Source of the DNA: 2-02-FULL-47-50 sp964479045 | GTDB taxonomy: Bacteria; Pseudomonadota; Gammaproteobacteria; Eutrophobiales; Eutrophobiaceae | NCBI GenBank assembly: GCA_964479045.1 | Contig: CAYZJI010000004.1 | Location: 1 to 64,000, forward strand | Reading direction: 5' to 3' | DNA length: 64,000 bases | Shown here: positions 33,906 through 42,362 of the stretch, piece by piece | Numbering within the stretch: position 1 is the stretch's first letter | Layout of the letters: each line of letters starts with the position of its first letter | Translations under genes and position numbers: made by a program | Notes under the pieces: generated by a model | The model's database searches: none | Seen by the model: the letters and a program-made list of their open reading frames with translations, nothing else | Told to the model about the DNA's origin: nothing

Positions 33906-34490
33906 TTATTCAACGTACTGAAACAGCTTTACGACTTTCTGTACACCGCCCACCTGCCGCGCAGCTTCGGTGACTTTATCGGATTCCGTACGGGTCAACA
34001 GCCCCATCAGATAAACTATTCCGCGCTCGGTGACTACCTTGACGCGCGTACCATCAAAGTTCTCCAGTGTGACCAGTTTGGTTTTGACCTTGGATGTTAT
34101 CAGCGTATCACTACTGCGGCTGGTGAGTGTGCTTGGAGTTGCAATCGCAATTTCATCATAGACATGCGCAACCTTGGGAACTTCGCGTACGATTTTGATG
34201 ATGCGGTCCTTGAGTTCCGCATCCGGCGCTTCGCCGGAAACCAGAACAACCAGATTATAACTGGTGACGTTGATATGCGTTTTTTCGTTGATTTCCTGAT
34301 CCTTGCGCAATAAATCGCCTGCTTTTAATTCGATGGACTGATCTTCAATCATTGTGCCTGTGGTACGGCGATCATTCGCCACCGCAGCACCCGTGGCAAC
34401 ACCGCCCGCAGCAACGGCCACACACCCGCTGACTACCGGGAGCATAAAAGTGAACAGAAGATGAATATAGATGATTTTCAATGGTTTCAT
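33906..34490 (-). CDS. dolP: BON-domain outer-membrane lipoprotein, DolP-like
   Basis: A 194-residue lipoprotein with signal peptide and lipobox VVSGC (cysteine near residue 22), then two BON domains (about 47-116 and 124-193; the second contains VKTKLVTLENFDGTRVKVVT). The E. coli counterpart DolP/YraP maintains outer-membrane integrity and helps the BAM complex. Its ATG overlaps the diaA stop by one base, with GGGAGG as ribosome site. The order lpoA-yraN-diaA-dolP is as in E. coli. Confidence 0.9.
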   Translation of the reverse strand: MKPLKIIYIHLLFTFMLPVVSGCVAVAAGGVATGAAVANDRRTTGTMIEDQSIELKAGDLLRKDQEINEKTHINVTSYNLVVLVSGEAPDAELKDRIIKIVREVPKVAHVYDEIAIATPSTLTSRSSDTLITSKVKTKLVTLENFDGTRVKVVTERGIVYLMGLLTRTESDKVTEAARQVGGVQKVVKLFQYVE

Positions 34491-35083
34491 TATGCCTCCC
34501 GGCCAAGCAATTGCCGGTCTATCAGATCACAGAGTGAATGAATAATCATGAGATGAACTTCCTGAATGCGGGCTGTGGACCAGGCCGGCACACGAATTTC
34601 CACATCGCCGTCCTGCATCAAGGAGCCGACTTGCCCGCCTTCGCGTCCGGTAAGGGCCACGATATGCATGCCGCGATCATGCGCAGCATCGATGGCGTGT
34701 ATCACATTGTGGGATTCACCGCTGGTGCTGAATGCCAGCAGGATATCGCCGGACTGACCCAATGCCCGAATCTGTTTTGCAAAAATATCTGCGTATTGAT
34801 AATCGTTGGCAATGGACGTCAATGTGGAAGAGTCCGTGGTAAGGGCAATCGCGGGAAGACCGGGTCGTTCCATTTCAAAGCGGTTCAGCATCTCCGAAGA
34901 AAAATGCTGGGCATCAGCTGCGGAGCCACCATTGCCGCAACTCAGTATTTTATGTTCCTGCAACAGACTGTTGGCCATTAGTGCCGCAGCTTTGGCTATT
35001 CGTGGTGCGAGAGCATCGACACATTCAGATTTGATTTTGATGCTCTCGTTGAAATTATCTTTGACGCGTTGTATCGGATCCAT
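34490..35083 (-). CDS. diaA: SIS-domain DnaA initiator-associating protein DiaA
   Basis: A 197-residue SIS-fold protein: CGNGGSAADAQHFSSEMLNRF near residue 49 in outline (phosphosugar-type loop), STSGESHNV near 118, and RIQEVHLMIIHSLCDLID near 171. It resembles GmhA phosphoheptose isomerases as well, but its place between yraN and dolP points to DiaA, which binds DnaA and stimulates initiation at oriC. Isomerase activity cannot be excluded from sequence alone. Confidence 0.85.
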   Translation of the reverse strand: MDPIQRVKDNFNESIKIKSECVDALAPRIAKAAALMANSLLQEHKILSCGNGGSAADAQHFSSEMLNRFEMERPGLPAIALTTDSSTLTSIANDYQYADIFAKQIRALGQSGDILLAFSTSGESHNVIHAIDAAHDRGMHIVALTGREGGQVGSLMQDGDVEIRVPAWSTARIQEVHLMIIHSLCDLIDRQLLGREA

Positions 35084-35116
35084 GGGAATCAGCAGATTGA
35101 CAGGTTTCGCGAAGCA

Positions 35117-35479
35117 TTATGCCTGAAAAGCATTTTTTATCCATCCAATCTCGGGGTTACCGGTGTCACCCGCCACAGTGATGACGTCGAAACGGCAGGT
35201 ATCTTTTGAATATTCGCGGTGCATTTGCAAATAGCCGAGACTGGTTTTGATGATTCGCTCACATTTTTTCTGGTCGATGGATTCAAGCGCGGAAGCAAAG
35301 TGACTGGTCGCGCGGTATCTGACTTCCACAAAAATGATGCAGTTTCGTTCACGCATGATCAAATCGATTTCACCGCCCGGAGTGCGAAAATTCCTGTCCA
35401 GCAGTGTGAGTCCTTGCTTCACCAGAAAAGCAGAGGCCTGATCCTCTGCCCAGCGTCCCCGATCATGGCGGCCGGGCAT
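35117..35479 (-). CDS. yraN: YraN family (UPF0102) endonuclease-fold protein
   Basis: A 120-residue protein of the restriction-endonuclease-like fold. It has the family start GRWAEDQASAFLVKQG, and the conserved GGEIDLIMRERNCIIFVEVR stretch near residue 35, containing D-x(n)-E-x-K/R-like acidic positions. No function is established; the position next to lpoA is conserved. It begins 5 bp after the lpoA stop. Confidence 0.93.
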   Translation of the reverse strand: MPGRHDRGRWAEDQASAFLVKQGLTLLDRNFRTPGGEIDLIMRERNCIIFVEVRYRATSHFASALESIDQKKCERIIKTSLGYLQMHREYSKDTCRFDVITVAGDTGNPEIGWIKNAFQA

Positions 35480-35484
35480 GTTGT

Positions 35485-37383
35485 CTACTGCTGTGTTGCC
35501 GGAAAGCCGGTCAGCAATCGGGGTGTGCCATCGACGAAGCGCGCCCAGAGGGGCTGTCGTTGCACATAGCCCTGCCCGTCGAGGCTCAAATCACCGGTCA
35601 CACCCTGAAAATTGCCGGTCTGTGAACGGAGCCGTCCCAGTTCCGGCAAGATGCGGTATGCATCCACACCGAATGCATACAAGCGGCGATAGGCAGATGT
35701 GTCCTGTCCCCAGGCATTGTTCAATGCCAGTTGCAACGGTGAGTTTTCCAGAACCGGATCCAGCAGCCATGGCATATCAGCGAAAATGACATTATCCAGA
35801 TCGCTGTTGATCTCGGGTTCATACTGGCCGCTATAAATGCTGGATATGGAATAGGTGGAGATATCATCGGCACGATAAAACCGCAGCTGCGGTACGATCT
35901 GTTGCGCTATTACAGGTGTTGTGGCGAGAAAAATAATATCTCCGTCCTGGCGATGACGGGGCTCGGCGATGATATTCCTGCGCAGGGTTGCAGTGAGTTC
36001 CTTGGCGCGCCGTTCACTTTTATCAACGTTCAGCAGGTCCTTAATCGGGCTGGAAAAATCCTCGACATTCGCAGGAATTTTGACATGTTCAATCAACTGG
36101 CCACCGAGTGTGGTCCACTCCGAACTGAATGCAGAATATATTCGGTCACCCCATGTGTTGTCCTGTGTAATGACAAGCGCTTTGGCATGACCATCCAGCC
36201 AGGCGCGTCGTGCGGCAAGGCGTGCCTCGTCTTCGGGTGAAAGTGCAAACTGATAAAGAGGCAACAGGTTGAAGTTAGTACCAGCAGTCACATCAGCGCT
36301 GCTGATCTGGTTAAGTGTCAGAGTTTTCACTGTGATGACCGATGCATTAATCAATGCAGCCACGGCCTCCTTGTCCAGAGGGCCAACGATGGTGTCTGCC
36401 CCTTCAGCAACGGCCCGGGTATAGACTTCTGTTATGTTTCCGGCATCTGCCGTATAAACCCGGACCGCAGGACGTTCACCACTATCGGCATACCACGCTG
36501 CAAGGAAACCATCGCGTATGACATTTGCAGCATCATCATATTGAGTATTGAATGGCAGCAGCAGGGCAATTTGCTGCGCTGGTGTATCCGCTTGTGCTGT
36601 GGCAGCAGTGATGGCCGGAATAATTTCAGTCAGCGCCGGGTGATCCGGATAGCGTTGGGTCCAGGCGGTGAGCGCAGTCTGCAGTTCCGCAGGAGAGTAA
36701 TTCAGTGTTTTATTGATAATCGCAAGCTCAATCCAGCTGATGAATAAGGGATTGTGGTCCGGTTGTGAAATGGCTTGCTGCAGATTATTGAGATCAGATT
36801 GCTGCAATAATTCCCAGATGAGGTTCTGGTTGTCGGTCAGCTCGGCCGGTGTATCCAGATAGGAGTTGAGCTCAACTCGCGCAGCAACAGCCGGTAGCAA
36901 CTGATTGTCTTTCTGGAGTGCTTCAGCGTGTGTTGCATGATAAGCCCTGAGCAGAGGCCGCGGACTTTCCGGAGGCAAGGGTGTCTGCAGTTTGTTCAGC
37001 GCGGCCAATGCATCATCGTTCAGCAGTGCGATGCGTGCCTGCAACACACCAAGCTCTGCAGTTTGAATAGCGGTGAGTTTTTTTTCATTTAATTGCGCCA
37101 GTGCGGATTCCGCAGAGGCGGTCTGGTCAGCCTGCAGATAAGCATCTGCCGCCTTGAGCAGGAATTCCCCGGCCCGTGGTTTGTCGGTGTCTGCGAGTTT
37201 CTGGTATTCCGCCGCCGCGCCGGCATAATCACCACTGGTAATCAGGGTTTGGGCCTGCTGTTCCCCGGCACCGGCTGAGGCACCGTCAGGGCGACTTGCA
37301 GGGCCGCAACCCTGTATCAGTATCATGCATAAAAACAGGATCAGAATACGCAGGAGCGAGCAGTTTGGGATTATCATAATCAT
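35485..37383 (-). CDS. lpoA: Penicillin-binding protein activator LpoA
   Basis: About 632 residues. An outer-membrane lipoprotein that spans the periplasm to activate the transpeptidase of PBP1a. The signal peptide ends in lipobox LIQGC. The N-terminal half is TPR-like helical (alanine-rich repeats to about residue 260); the C-terminal half resembles a periplasmic substrate-binding domain (QIALLLPFN, GADTIVGPLDKEAV). The start at 37383 is chosen for a normal signal peptide; ATG 37377 or 37419 are alternatives. First gene of the lpoA-yraN-diaA-dolP group, divergent from rsmI. Confidence 0.92.
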   Translation of the reverse strand: MIMIIPNCSLLRILILFLCMILIQGCGPASRPDGASAGAGEQQAQTLITSGDYAGAAAEYQKLADTDKPRAGEFLLKAADAYLQADQTASAESALAQLNEKKLTAIQTAELGVLQARIALLNDDALAALNKLQTPLPPESPRPLLRAYHATHAEALQKDNQLLPAVAARVELNSYLDTPAELTDNQNLIWELLQQSDLNNLQQAISQPDHNPLFISWIELAIINKTLNYSPAELQTALTAWTQRYPDHPALTEIIPAITAATAQADTPAQQIALLLPFNTQYDDAANVIRDGFLAAWYADSGERPAVRVYTADAGNITEVYTRAVAEGADTIVGPLDKEAVAALINASVITVKTLTLNQISSADVTAGTNFNLLPLYQFALSPEDEARLAARRAWLDGHAKALVITQDNTWGDRIYSAFSSEWTTLGGQLIEHVKIPANVEDFSSPIKDLLNVDKSERRAKELTATLRRNIIAEPRHRQDGDIIFLATTPVIAQQIVPQLRFYRADDISTYSISSIYSGQYEPEINSDLDNVIFADMPWLLDPVLENSPLQLALNNAWGQDTSAYRRLYAFGVDAYRILPELGRLRSQTGNFQGVTGDLSLDGQGYVQRQPLWARFVDGTPRLLTGFPATQQ

Positions 37384-37412
37384 CTGACTACAGTAGCCAA
37401 GTGAGGTTTCAT

Positions 37413-38258
37413 GTGTCAACGATTAAAGGCGGTCTGTATATCGTCGCCACACCGATAGGGAATCTTGAAGACATTACAGCCCGCGCCTTGAAAGTATTGG
37501 GCAAGGTTGAGCTCGTTCTGGCTGAAGACACGCGCCATAGTCAGAAACTACTGCAGCATTACAACATCACAGCGCCACTGCAATCCTGTCATGAACATAA
37601 TGAGCAGAAAATCCTCTCCGGAATTCTGCAGCGTTTGCAAGCGGGCGCAGCCATTGCACTGATTTCAGATGCCGGCACGCCTTTAATTAATGATCCCGGC
37701 TTTCTACTGGTATCCACTGCACAGGCTGCCGATATTCCGGTAATCCCTATACCGGGCCCGTCAGCATTGATCGCGGCACTGTCCGCATCCGGTCTTGCTA
37801 CGGATCGATTTGTGTATGAAGGTTTTCTGCCCAAGCAGGCGGGTGCCCGGCGTGCACGTCTGCAGGAACTTGTCACCGAATCACGTACACTGATTTTTTA
37901 TGAAGCGCCGCATCGGGTATGCGCAACATTGCAGGACATGATCGAAAATTTTGGCGGTGATCGGGTGGCGGTGATTGCCAAGGAGCTGACCAAGCAATAC
38001 GAAACCATACGCCGTGGCCATCTGGCTGAATTACTGGACTGGTTGAACGCCGATCCGGCCCGGCAGCAGGGTGAATTTGTATTGCTGGTGGCGGGACGAA
38101 CGCCGGAGGCCGTCGAGGAAAATGAGGCACGACGTGTTCTCGAAATACTCCTGCGCACCCAATCGGTAAAAGAAGCGGCGGTAGCGGCTGCAGAAATACT
38201 GGCCGTTCCAAAGAACCGGATGTATGACCTGGCATTGGAAATCAGCCGTAAATCCTGA
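37413..38258 (+). CDS. rsmI: 16S rRNA (cytidine(1402)-2'-O)-methyltransferase
   Basis: A 281-residue tetrapyrrole-methylase-fold enzyme that methylates C1402 of 16S rRNA with AdoMet. GLYIVATPIGNLEDITARAL near the N-terminus, AEDTRHSQKLL near residue 38, ALISDAGTPLINDPG near 85 and PGPSALIAALSASGL near 114 are RsmI motifs. GTG 37413 is favoured by GTGAGG upstream; an in-frame GTG at 37401 is the alternative. Divergent from lpoA and upstream of rnpB. Confidence 0.95.
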   Translation: MSTIKGGLYIVATPIGNLEDITARALKVLGKVELVLAEDTRHSQKLLQHYNITAPLQSCHEHNEQKILSGILQRLQAGAAIALISDAGTPLINDPGFLLVSTAQAADIPVIPIPGPSALIAALSASGLATDRFVYEGFLPKQAGARRARLQELVTESRTLIFYEAPHRVCATLQDMIENFGGDRVAVIAKELTKQYETIRRGHLAELLDWLNADPARQQGEFVLLVAGRTPEAVEENEARRVLEILLRTQSVKEAAVAAAEILAVPKNRMYDLALEISRKS

Positions 38259-38305
38259 CCGTTGTGCGGCTTGCATATTCAGTGGGTATCACTGAAACTG
38301 TGATC

Positions 38306-38675
38306 AGGGGTCGGCCGGGTAACCGCTGTCCAGCAATGGGTAGAGGAAAGTCCGGGCTCCACAGGACAGGGTGCCAGATAACGTCTGGGGGGCGAGAGCC
38401 CACGGAAAGTGCCACAGAAAATATACCGCCTTGCGCGTTTAGCCGAGGTAAGGGTGAAATGGTGCGGTAAGAGCGCACCGCGCCGGTAGTAATACCGGTG
38501 GCAGGGCAAACCCCACCCGGAGCAAGACCAAATAGGGGAACAGGTGAAAACCGGGCGTGGTCCGCGCCGTTCCCGGGTAGGTTGCTAGAGGTGTACGGTG
38601 ACGTACATCCCAGATGAATGGTTACCGCGGAAGCTTGCTTCCGGTACAGAACCCGGCTTACAGGCCGACCCCTTA
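38306..38675 (+). ncRNA. rnpB: RNase P RNA, class A
   Basis: The catalytic RNA of RNase P, which matures tRNA 5' ends. Universally conserved segments are present: GAGGAAAGTCCGGGCTCC near 38342, CAGGGTGCCAG near 38367, ACAGAAAATATACCGCC near 38414, GGTAAGGGTGAAA near 38448, and AGAACCCGGCTTA near 38648. The 5' AGGGGTCGGCC pairs with the 3' GGCCGACCCCT to close helix P1, which sets both ends. A TTATTTTTATT tract follows and may end transcription. The ends are exact to a few bases. Confidence 0.97.
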
Positions 38676-38878
38676 TTTTTATTGATTCCTCAGTACAATC
38701 CCGTTAAATCCATTTCCAGCAATTATCTTAGCGTAATTTATTAAGATTTAATTACAACTTAATGAAATAAATACGTTATTTTTTTGGCCCTCATGGTTTT
38801 TAAATGCTTCCTGCAAGTTTGAACACATAAGTGACTGTTAAATAAGACAGATTTCCCTTCAAAAAGCGCAAAGATTGC

Positions 38879-38908
38879 TTGACAGAATCCTCAGCCAGTA
38901 CCTATAGT
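38879..38908 (+). promoter_or_regulatory. Main dcw promoter (sigma-70)
   Basis: TTGACA at 38879-38884 and TATAGT at 38903-38908, 18 bp apart, one mismatch from consensus in total. The start point should fall near 38915, at the first MraZ-box. It would drive mraZ and the following wall and division genes, in which reading frames are nearly continuous. Confidence 0.75.
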
Positions 38909-38914
38909 TCGCAG

Positions 38915-38940
38915 GTGGGAATTTGTGGGAATTTGTGGGA
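38915..38940 (+). promoter_or_regulatory. MraZ operator: three TGGGA repeats
   Basis: TGGGA occurs at 38916-38920, 38926-38930 and 38936-38940, with exact 10-bp spacing and identical ATTTG spacers after the first copy. MraZ proteins are known to bind tandem TGGG-type repeats with five-base spacers upstream of mraZ. The site overlaps the predicted start point, so repression is expected. Confidence 0.85.
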
Positions 38941-38966
38941 AAAATTGCTAACTATGGGGATTATCA

Positions 38967-39425
38967 GTGTTTCGTGGATGCAGCACGCTCAGCGTTGACA
39001 GCAAGGGCCGGGTTTCGGTCCCCAGCCGTTATCGTGAACGCCTGTCAGAAATGGCTGGTGGACAGTTAGTGCTCACTCTTAATCCCCTGGATCGCTCGTT
39101 GTGGTTATACCCCTTGCCGGAATGGCAGGCCATCGAAACCAAGCTGGCGCAATTATCCGATTTCGACAAACAGGGCCGGCGCACCAAGCAGATGATGCGC
39201 GGTTATGCCAGTGACTGTCAGGTGGATGGTCAGGGGCGCATTCTGATCCCGCAAAACCTGCGTGAATACGCGAATATCGGCAAGCAGGCCGTGATACTGG
39301 GGCAGGGAAACAAATTCGAGATCTGGGATGAAGCATTGTGGAGCAAGCACCGCGAAGAGTGGTTGCTTGAAGTCGGTGAGGATCAGGGAGAACCCTCCGA
39401 CGCCCTTAAATCATTGTCATTGTGA
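38967..39425 (+). CDS. mraZ: Transcriptional regulator MraZ
   Basis: A 152-residue AbrB/SpoVT-fold DNA-binding protein, first gene of the dcw cluster. It has two copies of the MraZ motif: SVDSKGRVSVPSRYRE near residue 9 and DCQVDGQGRILIPQNLRE near 80. GTG 38967 with GGGGA at a normal distance sets the start. It binds the TGGGA repeats just upstream and represses its own operon. It overlaps rsmH by 4 bp. Confidence 0.97.
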   Translation: MFRGCSTLSVDSKGRVSVPSRYRERLSEMAGGQLVLTLNPLDRSLWLYPLPEWQAIETKLAQLSDFDKQGRRTKQMMRGYASDCQVDGQGRILIPQNLREYANIGKQAVILGQGNKFEIWDEALWSKHREEWLLEVGEDQGEPSDALKSLSL

Positions 39426-40381
39426 CTGTGCCGCCCGCGGTTGAAGCCCGGGTTCAGTCACACATACCGGTACTTCTGGAGGAAGTCATTACCGGTCTGA
39501 ATATTCGCCCGGACGGGATTTACATCGATTGCACGTTCGGGCGTGGCGGACATAGCCGGGCGATATTGAAGGAGTTAAATGCCGATGGCCGGTTGCTGGC
39601 ATTTGATAAAGACCCGGATGCGATCAACAGCGCGGATGAACAACTGCGCACGGATCGCAGATTCAGCTTGTTCCATGGTTCATACACCATGCTGAGAGAG
39701 GTTGTAGAAAGAAACAACATGTTGCAGAAGATAGATGGGGTTTTATTCGACCTCGGCGTTTCTTCGCCACAGCTCGATGACGCCGGCCGCGGTTTCAGTT
39801 TCCGGCTGGATGGCCCGCTCGATATGCGCATGAATACCCAGGCCGGGATCACAGCTGCACAATGGGTGAACAGCGCCCGTGAATCAGAACTGTCCGATGT
39901 GATCAAAATTTACGGCGAGGAACGCTATGCCCGCCGGATTGCCCGCGCCATTGTGCTGGCACGCACGGAACACCCTTTGCAGACCACCCGGCAACTGGCT
40001 GATCTGATTGTGCAGGCAGTGCCGACCCAAGAGCGAGACAAGCATCCCGCCACGCGCACCTTTCAGGCCATCCGAATTTTTATCAATCATGAACTCGAAG
40101 AACTCGAACATGTACTGAAGCAGGCGCTGTTTGTGCTGCGTACCGGCGGCCGCCTTGTTGTGATCAGTTTTCATTCATTGGAAGATCGCATCGTCAAACG
40201 TTTCATGCGGGATCAGGCGCGGGGAGATCGCTATCCGGAAGGTGTGCCGGTCACCCAGAACCAGTTATCCCCTGCACTCAAAATTATCGGTAAGCCTGTC
40301 TATCCCGGCGAGAGAGAAATTGCATCCAATCCACGCGCACGCAGTGCGGTGTTGAGAATTGCAGAGAGGATGGCGGCATGA
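39422..40381 (+). CDS. rsmH: 16S rRNA (cytosine(1402)-N4)-methyltransferase
   Basis: A 319-residue enzyme that adds the N4 methyl group to C1402 of 16S rRNA, the same base that RsmI modifies at the ribose. HIPVLLEEVI near residue 14, the AdoMet site DCTFGRGGHSRAIL near 38, LFDLGVSSPQLDDAGRGFSF near 109 and FHSLEDRIVKRFMR near 243 are diagnostic. GTG start overlapping mraZ; overlaps ftsL by 4 bp. Confidence 0.97.
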   Translation: MTVPPAVEARVQSHIPVLLEEVITGLNIRPDGIYIDCTFGRGGHSRAILKELNADGRLLAFDKDPDAINSADEQLRTDRRFSLFHGSYTMLREVVERNNMLQKIDGVLFDLGVSSPQLDDAGRGFSFRLDGPLDMRMNTQAGITAAQWVNSARESELSDVIKIYGEERYARRIARAIVLARTEHPLQTTRQLADLIVQAVPTQERDKHPATRTFQAIRIFINHELEELEHVLKQALFVLRTGGRLVVISFHSLEDRIVKRFMRDQARGDRYPEGVPVTQNQLSPALKIIGKPVYPGEREIASNPRARSAVLRIAERMAA

Positions 40382-40659
40382 AACACATCCTGTTCTGGTC
40401 ACTGATTACTGCCATTTTCATTTCCGGTCTGCAGGTGGTGATCTCCCGGCATGAGGCGCGCAAACTGTTTATTGAAATCCAGGCATTGGAACAAACGCGG
40501 GATGAACTCAATGAAGAATGGACACGCCTGCTGCTTGAACAAAGCACGTGGGCAACGGACATGCGCATTGAAGAAATGGCCCGTACGGAACTCGCCATGC
40601 ATCCGCCGGGGACAGACACGGTTTATGTTCCATTGCCGGCTGCCGGACAACTGCCATGA
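40378..40659 (+). CDS. ftsL: Cell division protein FtsL
   Basis: A 93-residue bitopic protein of the divisome. A short cytoplasmic start and membrane helix (about residues 4-21) are followed by a periplasmic coiled coil (EIQALEQTRDELNEEWTRL) with leucine spacing. It joins FtsB and FtsQ and activates FtsWI. Identified by size, topology and position between rsmH and ftsI; sequence conservation in this family is low. Confidence 0.92.
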   Translation: MKHILFWSLITAIFISGLQVVISRHEARKLFIEIQALEQTRDELNEEWTRLLLEQSTWATDMRIEEMARTELAMHPPGTDTVYVPLPAAGQLP

Positions 40660-42362
40660 TGTATCCTGTGCGCCGCTGGCTGATATTGGGACTGTATCTG
40701 GCCGGCATGTCGGTGCTGGTATGGCGGGCCGTGGATCTGCATGTCTTCGACAAGGAGTTTCTGCAGGAGCACGGCGATGCCCGCGCATTGCGTGTTGTAC
40801 AGATTCCTGCACATCGGGGCATGATTACGGATCGCAAAGGCGAACCGCTCGCCGTTAGTACTCCGGTGCATTCCATCTGGGCAACGCCGCGAAAAGTACT
40901 GGACTCAGAAGTTTCTCTGGAACCGCTTGCTGAAATTCTGGGTATGCCCGCCGACGAACTGAACAAACTCCTGAATGAGCGGATCGGCCGGGAATTCGTG
41001 TATCTGAAACGGCATGTGGATCCGGCTCTGTCTGACAAGGTCATAGCGCTCAATATCCCGGGCATATCACTGGAACAGGAATTCAGGCGTTACTATCCAG
41101 CCGGAGAAGTAACTGCTCACATCATCGGTTTTACCAACATAGACGATTCCGGTCAGGAGGGATTGGAGCTTTCCTATAACGACTGGCTGAAAGGCACACC
41201 CGGCGCCAAACGGGTGTTGAAGGATCGTCTCGGCAGAACCATACAGGATGTTGAAAGCATCAACCCGCCATTGCCCGGCAAGGATCTGGAACTCAGTATC
41301 GATCGACGCATCCAGTACCTGGCCTATCGTGAATTGAAAGCGGCAGTGCAGGCCCATCAGGCACGCAGTGGGTCGCTGGTGATGCTGGATGTGAAAACCG
41401 GTGAGGTGGTGGCCATGGCGGGCCAGCCCTCCTATAACCCGAACAACCGCGGCGGTCTGAAGAGTGCACAATTTCGCAACCGCGCAGTGACCGACGTGTT
41501 TGAACCGGGTTCCACACTCAAGCCGTTTACGATTTCAACAGCACTGACATCGGGGCTGTATCAGCCGGATACCGTTATCGATACCCGTCCCGGTTATTTC
41601 AAGGTTGGCAATCACACCATACGGGACATCAAAAATTATGGCGTGATTGATGTGGCTACCGTGATCAAGAAATCCAGTAACGTCGGCTCGGCCAAGATTG
41701 CTCTGTCACTCGAGCCAAGCCGCTTACGTGAAACACTGTCTGCTGTCGGGTTTGGTTTGCCGACGAGCAGTGGTTACCCGGGCGAAGCCACGGGTTATCT
41801 GGGGGTATCCGGCAACTGGTCAGATGTGGAGCTTGCCACCATTGCATTCGGTTATGGATTGTCTGTTACCAGTCTGCAACTCGCGCAGGCCTATCAAGTG
41901 CTGGCCGCAGATGGGGTGATGCTGCCGATATCGTTCACGAAAGTCACCGGTCCGGTTACGGGTAAACAGGTGTTGCCGACGGAGACCACACGCCACATCC
42001 GCCACATGCTGCAAACGGCTGTGGAAAGTGAAGGCACCGGCCAACGTGCCTCCGTCAGCGGATATACCGTTGCGGGAAAGACCGGAACAGTACACAAGGC
42101 AATTGCCGGCGGTTATGCCGAGGATCGTTATCTCTCCCTGTTTGCCGGATTTGCGCCGGCCAGTGATCCGCGGCTCGCCATGGTGATCATGATCGATGAG
42201 CCCAAGGGCGGCGTGTATTACGGTGGCCAGGTGGCCGCACCGGTGTTTTCAAGTGTCATGACAGGCGCATTACGGTTGCTGGATATACCGCCGGATGCCC
42301 TGCCTGAATTGTCTGGCAGCATCGTGGCTGGTAAACATGTGGTTAACGGGAATATGGAATGA
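40656..42362 (+). CDS. ftsI: Peptidoglycan D,D-transpeptidase FtsI (PBP3)
   Basis: A 568-residue septal transpeptidase. The N-terminal membrane helix is at about residues 8-25; a pedestal domain includes HRGMITDRKGEPLAVSTPV near 50. The active-site motifs are GSTLKPF (serine near 287), KKSSNVGSA near 337 (SxN) and GKTGT near 474 (KTG). It crosslinks peptides during division with FtsW. It overlaps ftsL and murE by 4 bp each. Confidence 0.97.
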   Translation: MMYPVRRWLILGLYLAGMSVLVWRAVDLHVFDKEFLQEHGDARALRVVQIPAHRGMITDRKGEPLAVSTPVHSIWATPRKVLDSEVSLEPLAEILGMPADELNKLLNERIGREFVYLKRHVDPALSDKVIALNIPGISLEQEFRRYYPAGEVTAHIIGFTNIDDSGQEGLELSYNDWLKGTPGAKRVLKDRLGRTIQDVESINPPLPGKDLELSIDRRIQYLAYRELKAAVQAHQARSGSLVMLDVKTGEVVAMAGQPSYNPNNRGGLKSAQFRNRAVTDVFEPGSTLKPFTISTALTSGLYQPDTVIDTRPGYFKVGNHTIRDIKNYGVIDVATVIKKSSNVGSAKIALSLEPSRLRETLSAVGFGLPTSSGYPGEATGYLGVSGNWSDVELATIAFGYGLSVTSLQLAQAYQVLAADGVMLPISFTKVTGPVTGKQVLPTETTRHIRHMLQTAVESEGTGQRASVSGYTVAGKTGTVHKAIAGGYAEDRYLSLFAGFAPASDPRLAMVIMIDEPKGGVYYGGQVAAPVFSSVMTGALRLLDIPPDALPELSGSIVAGKHVVNGNME

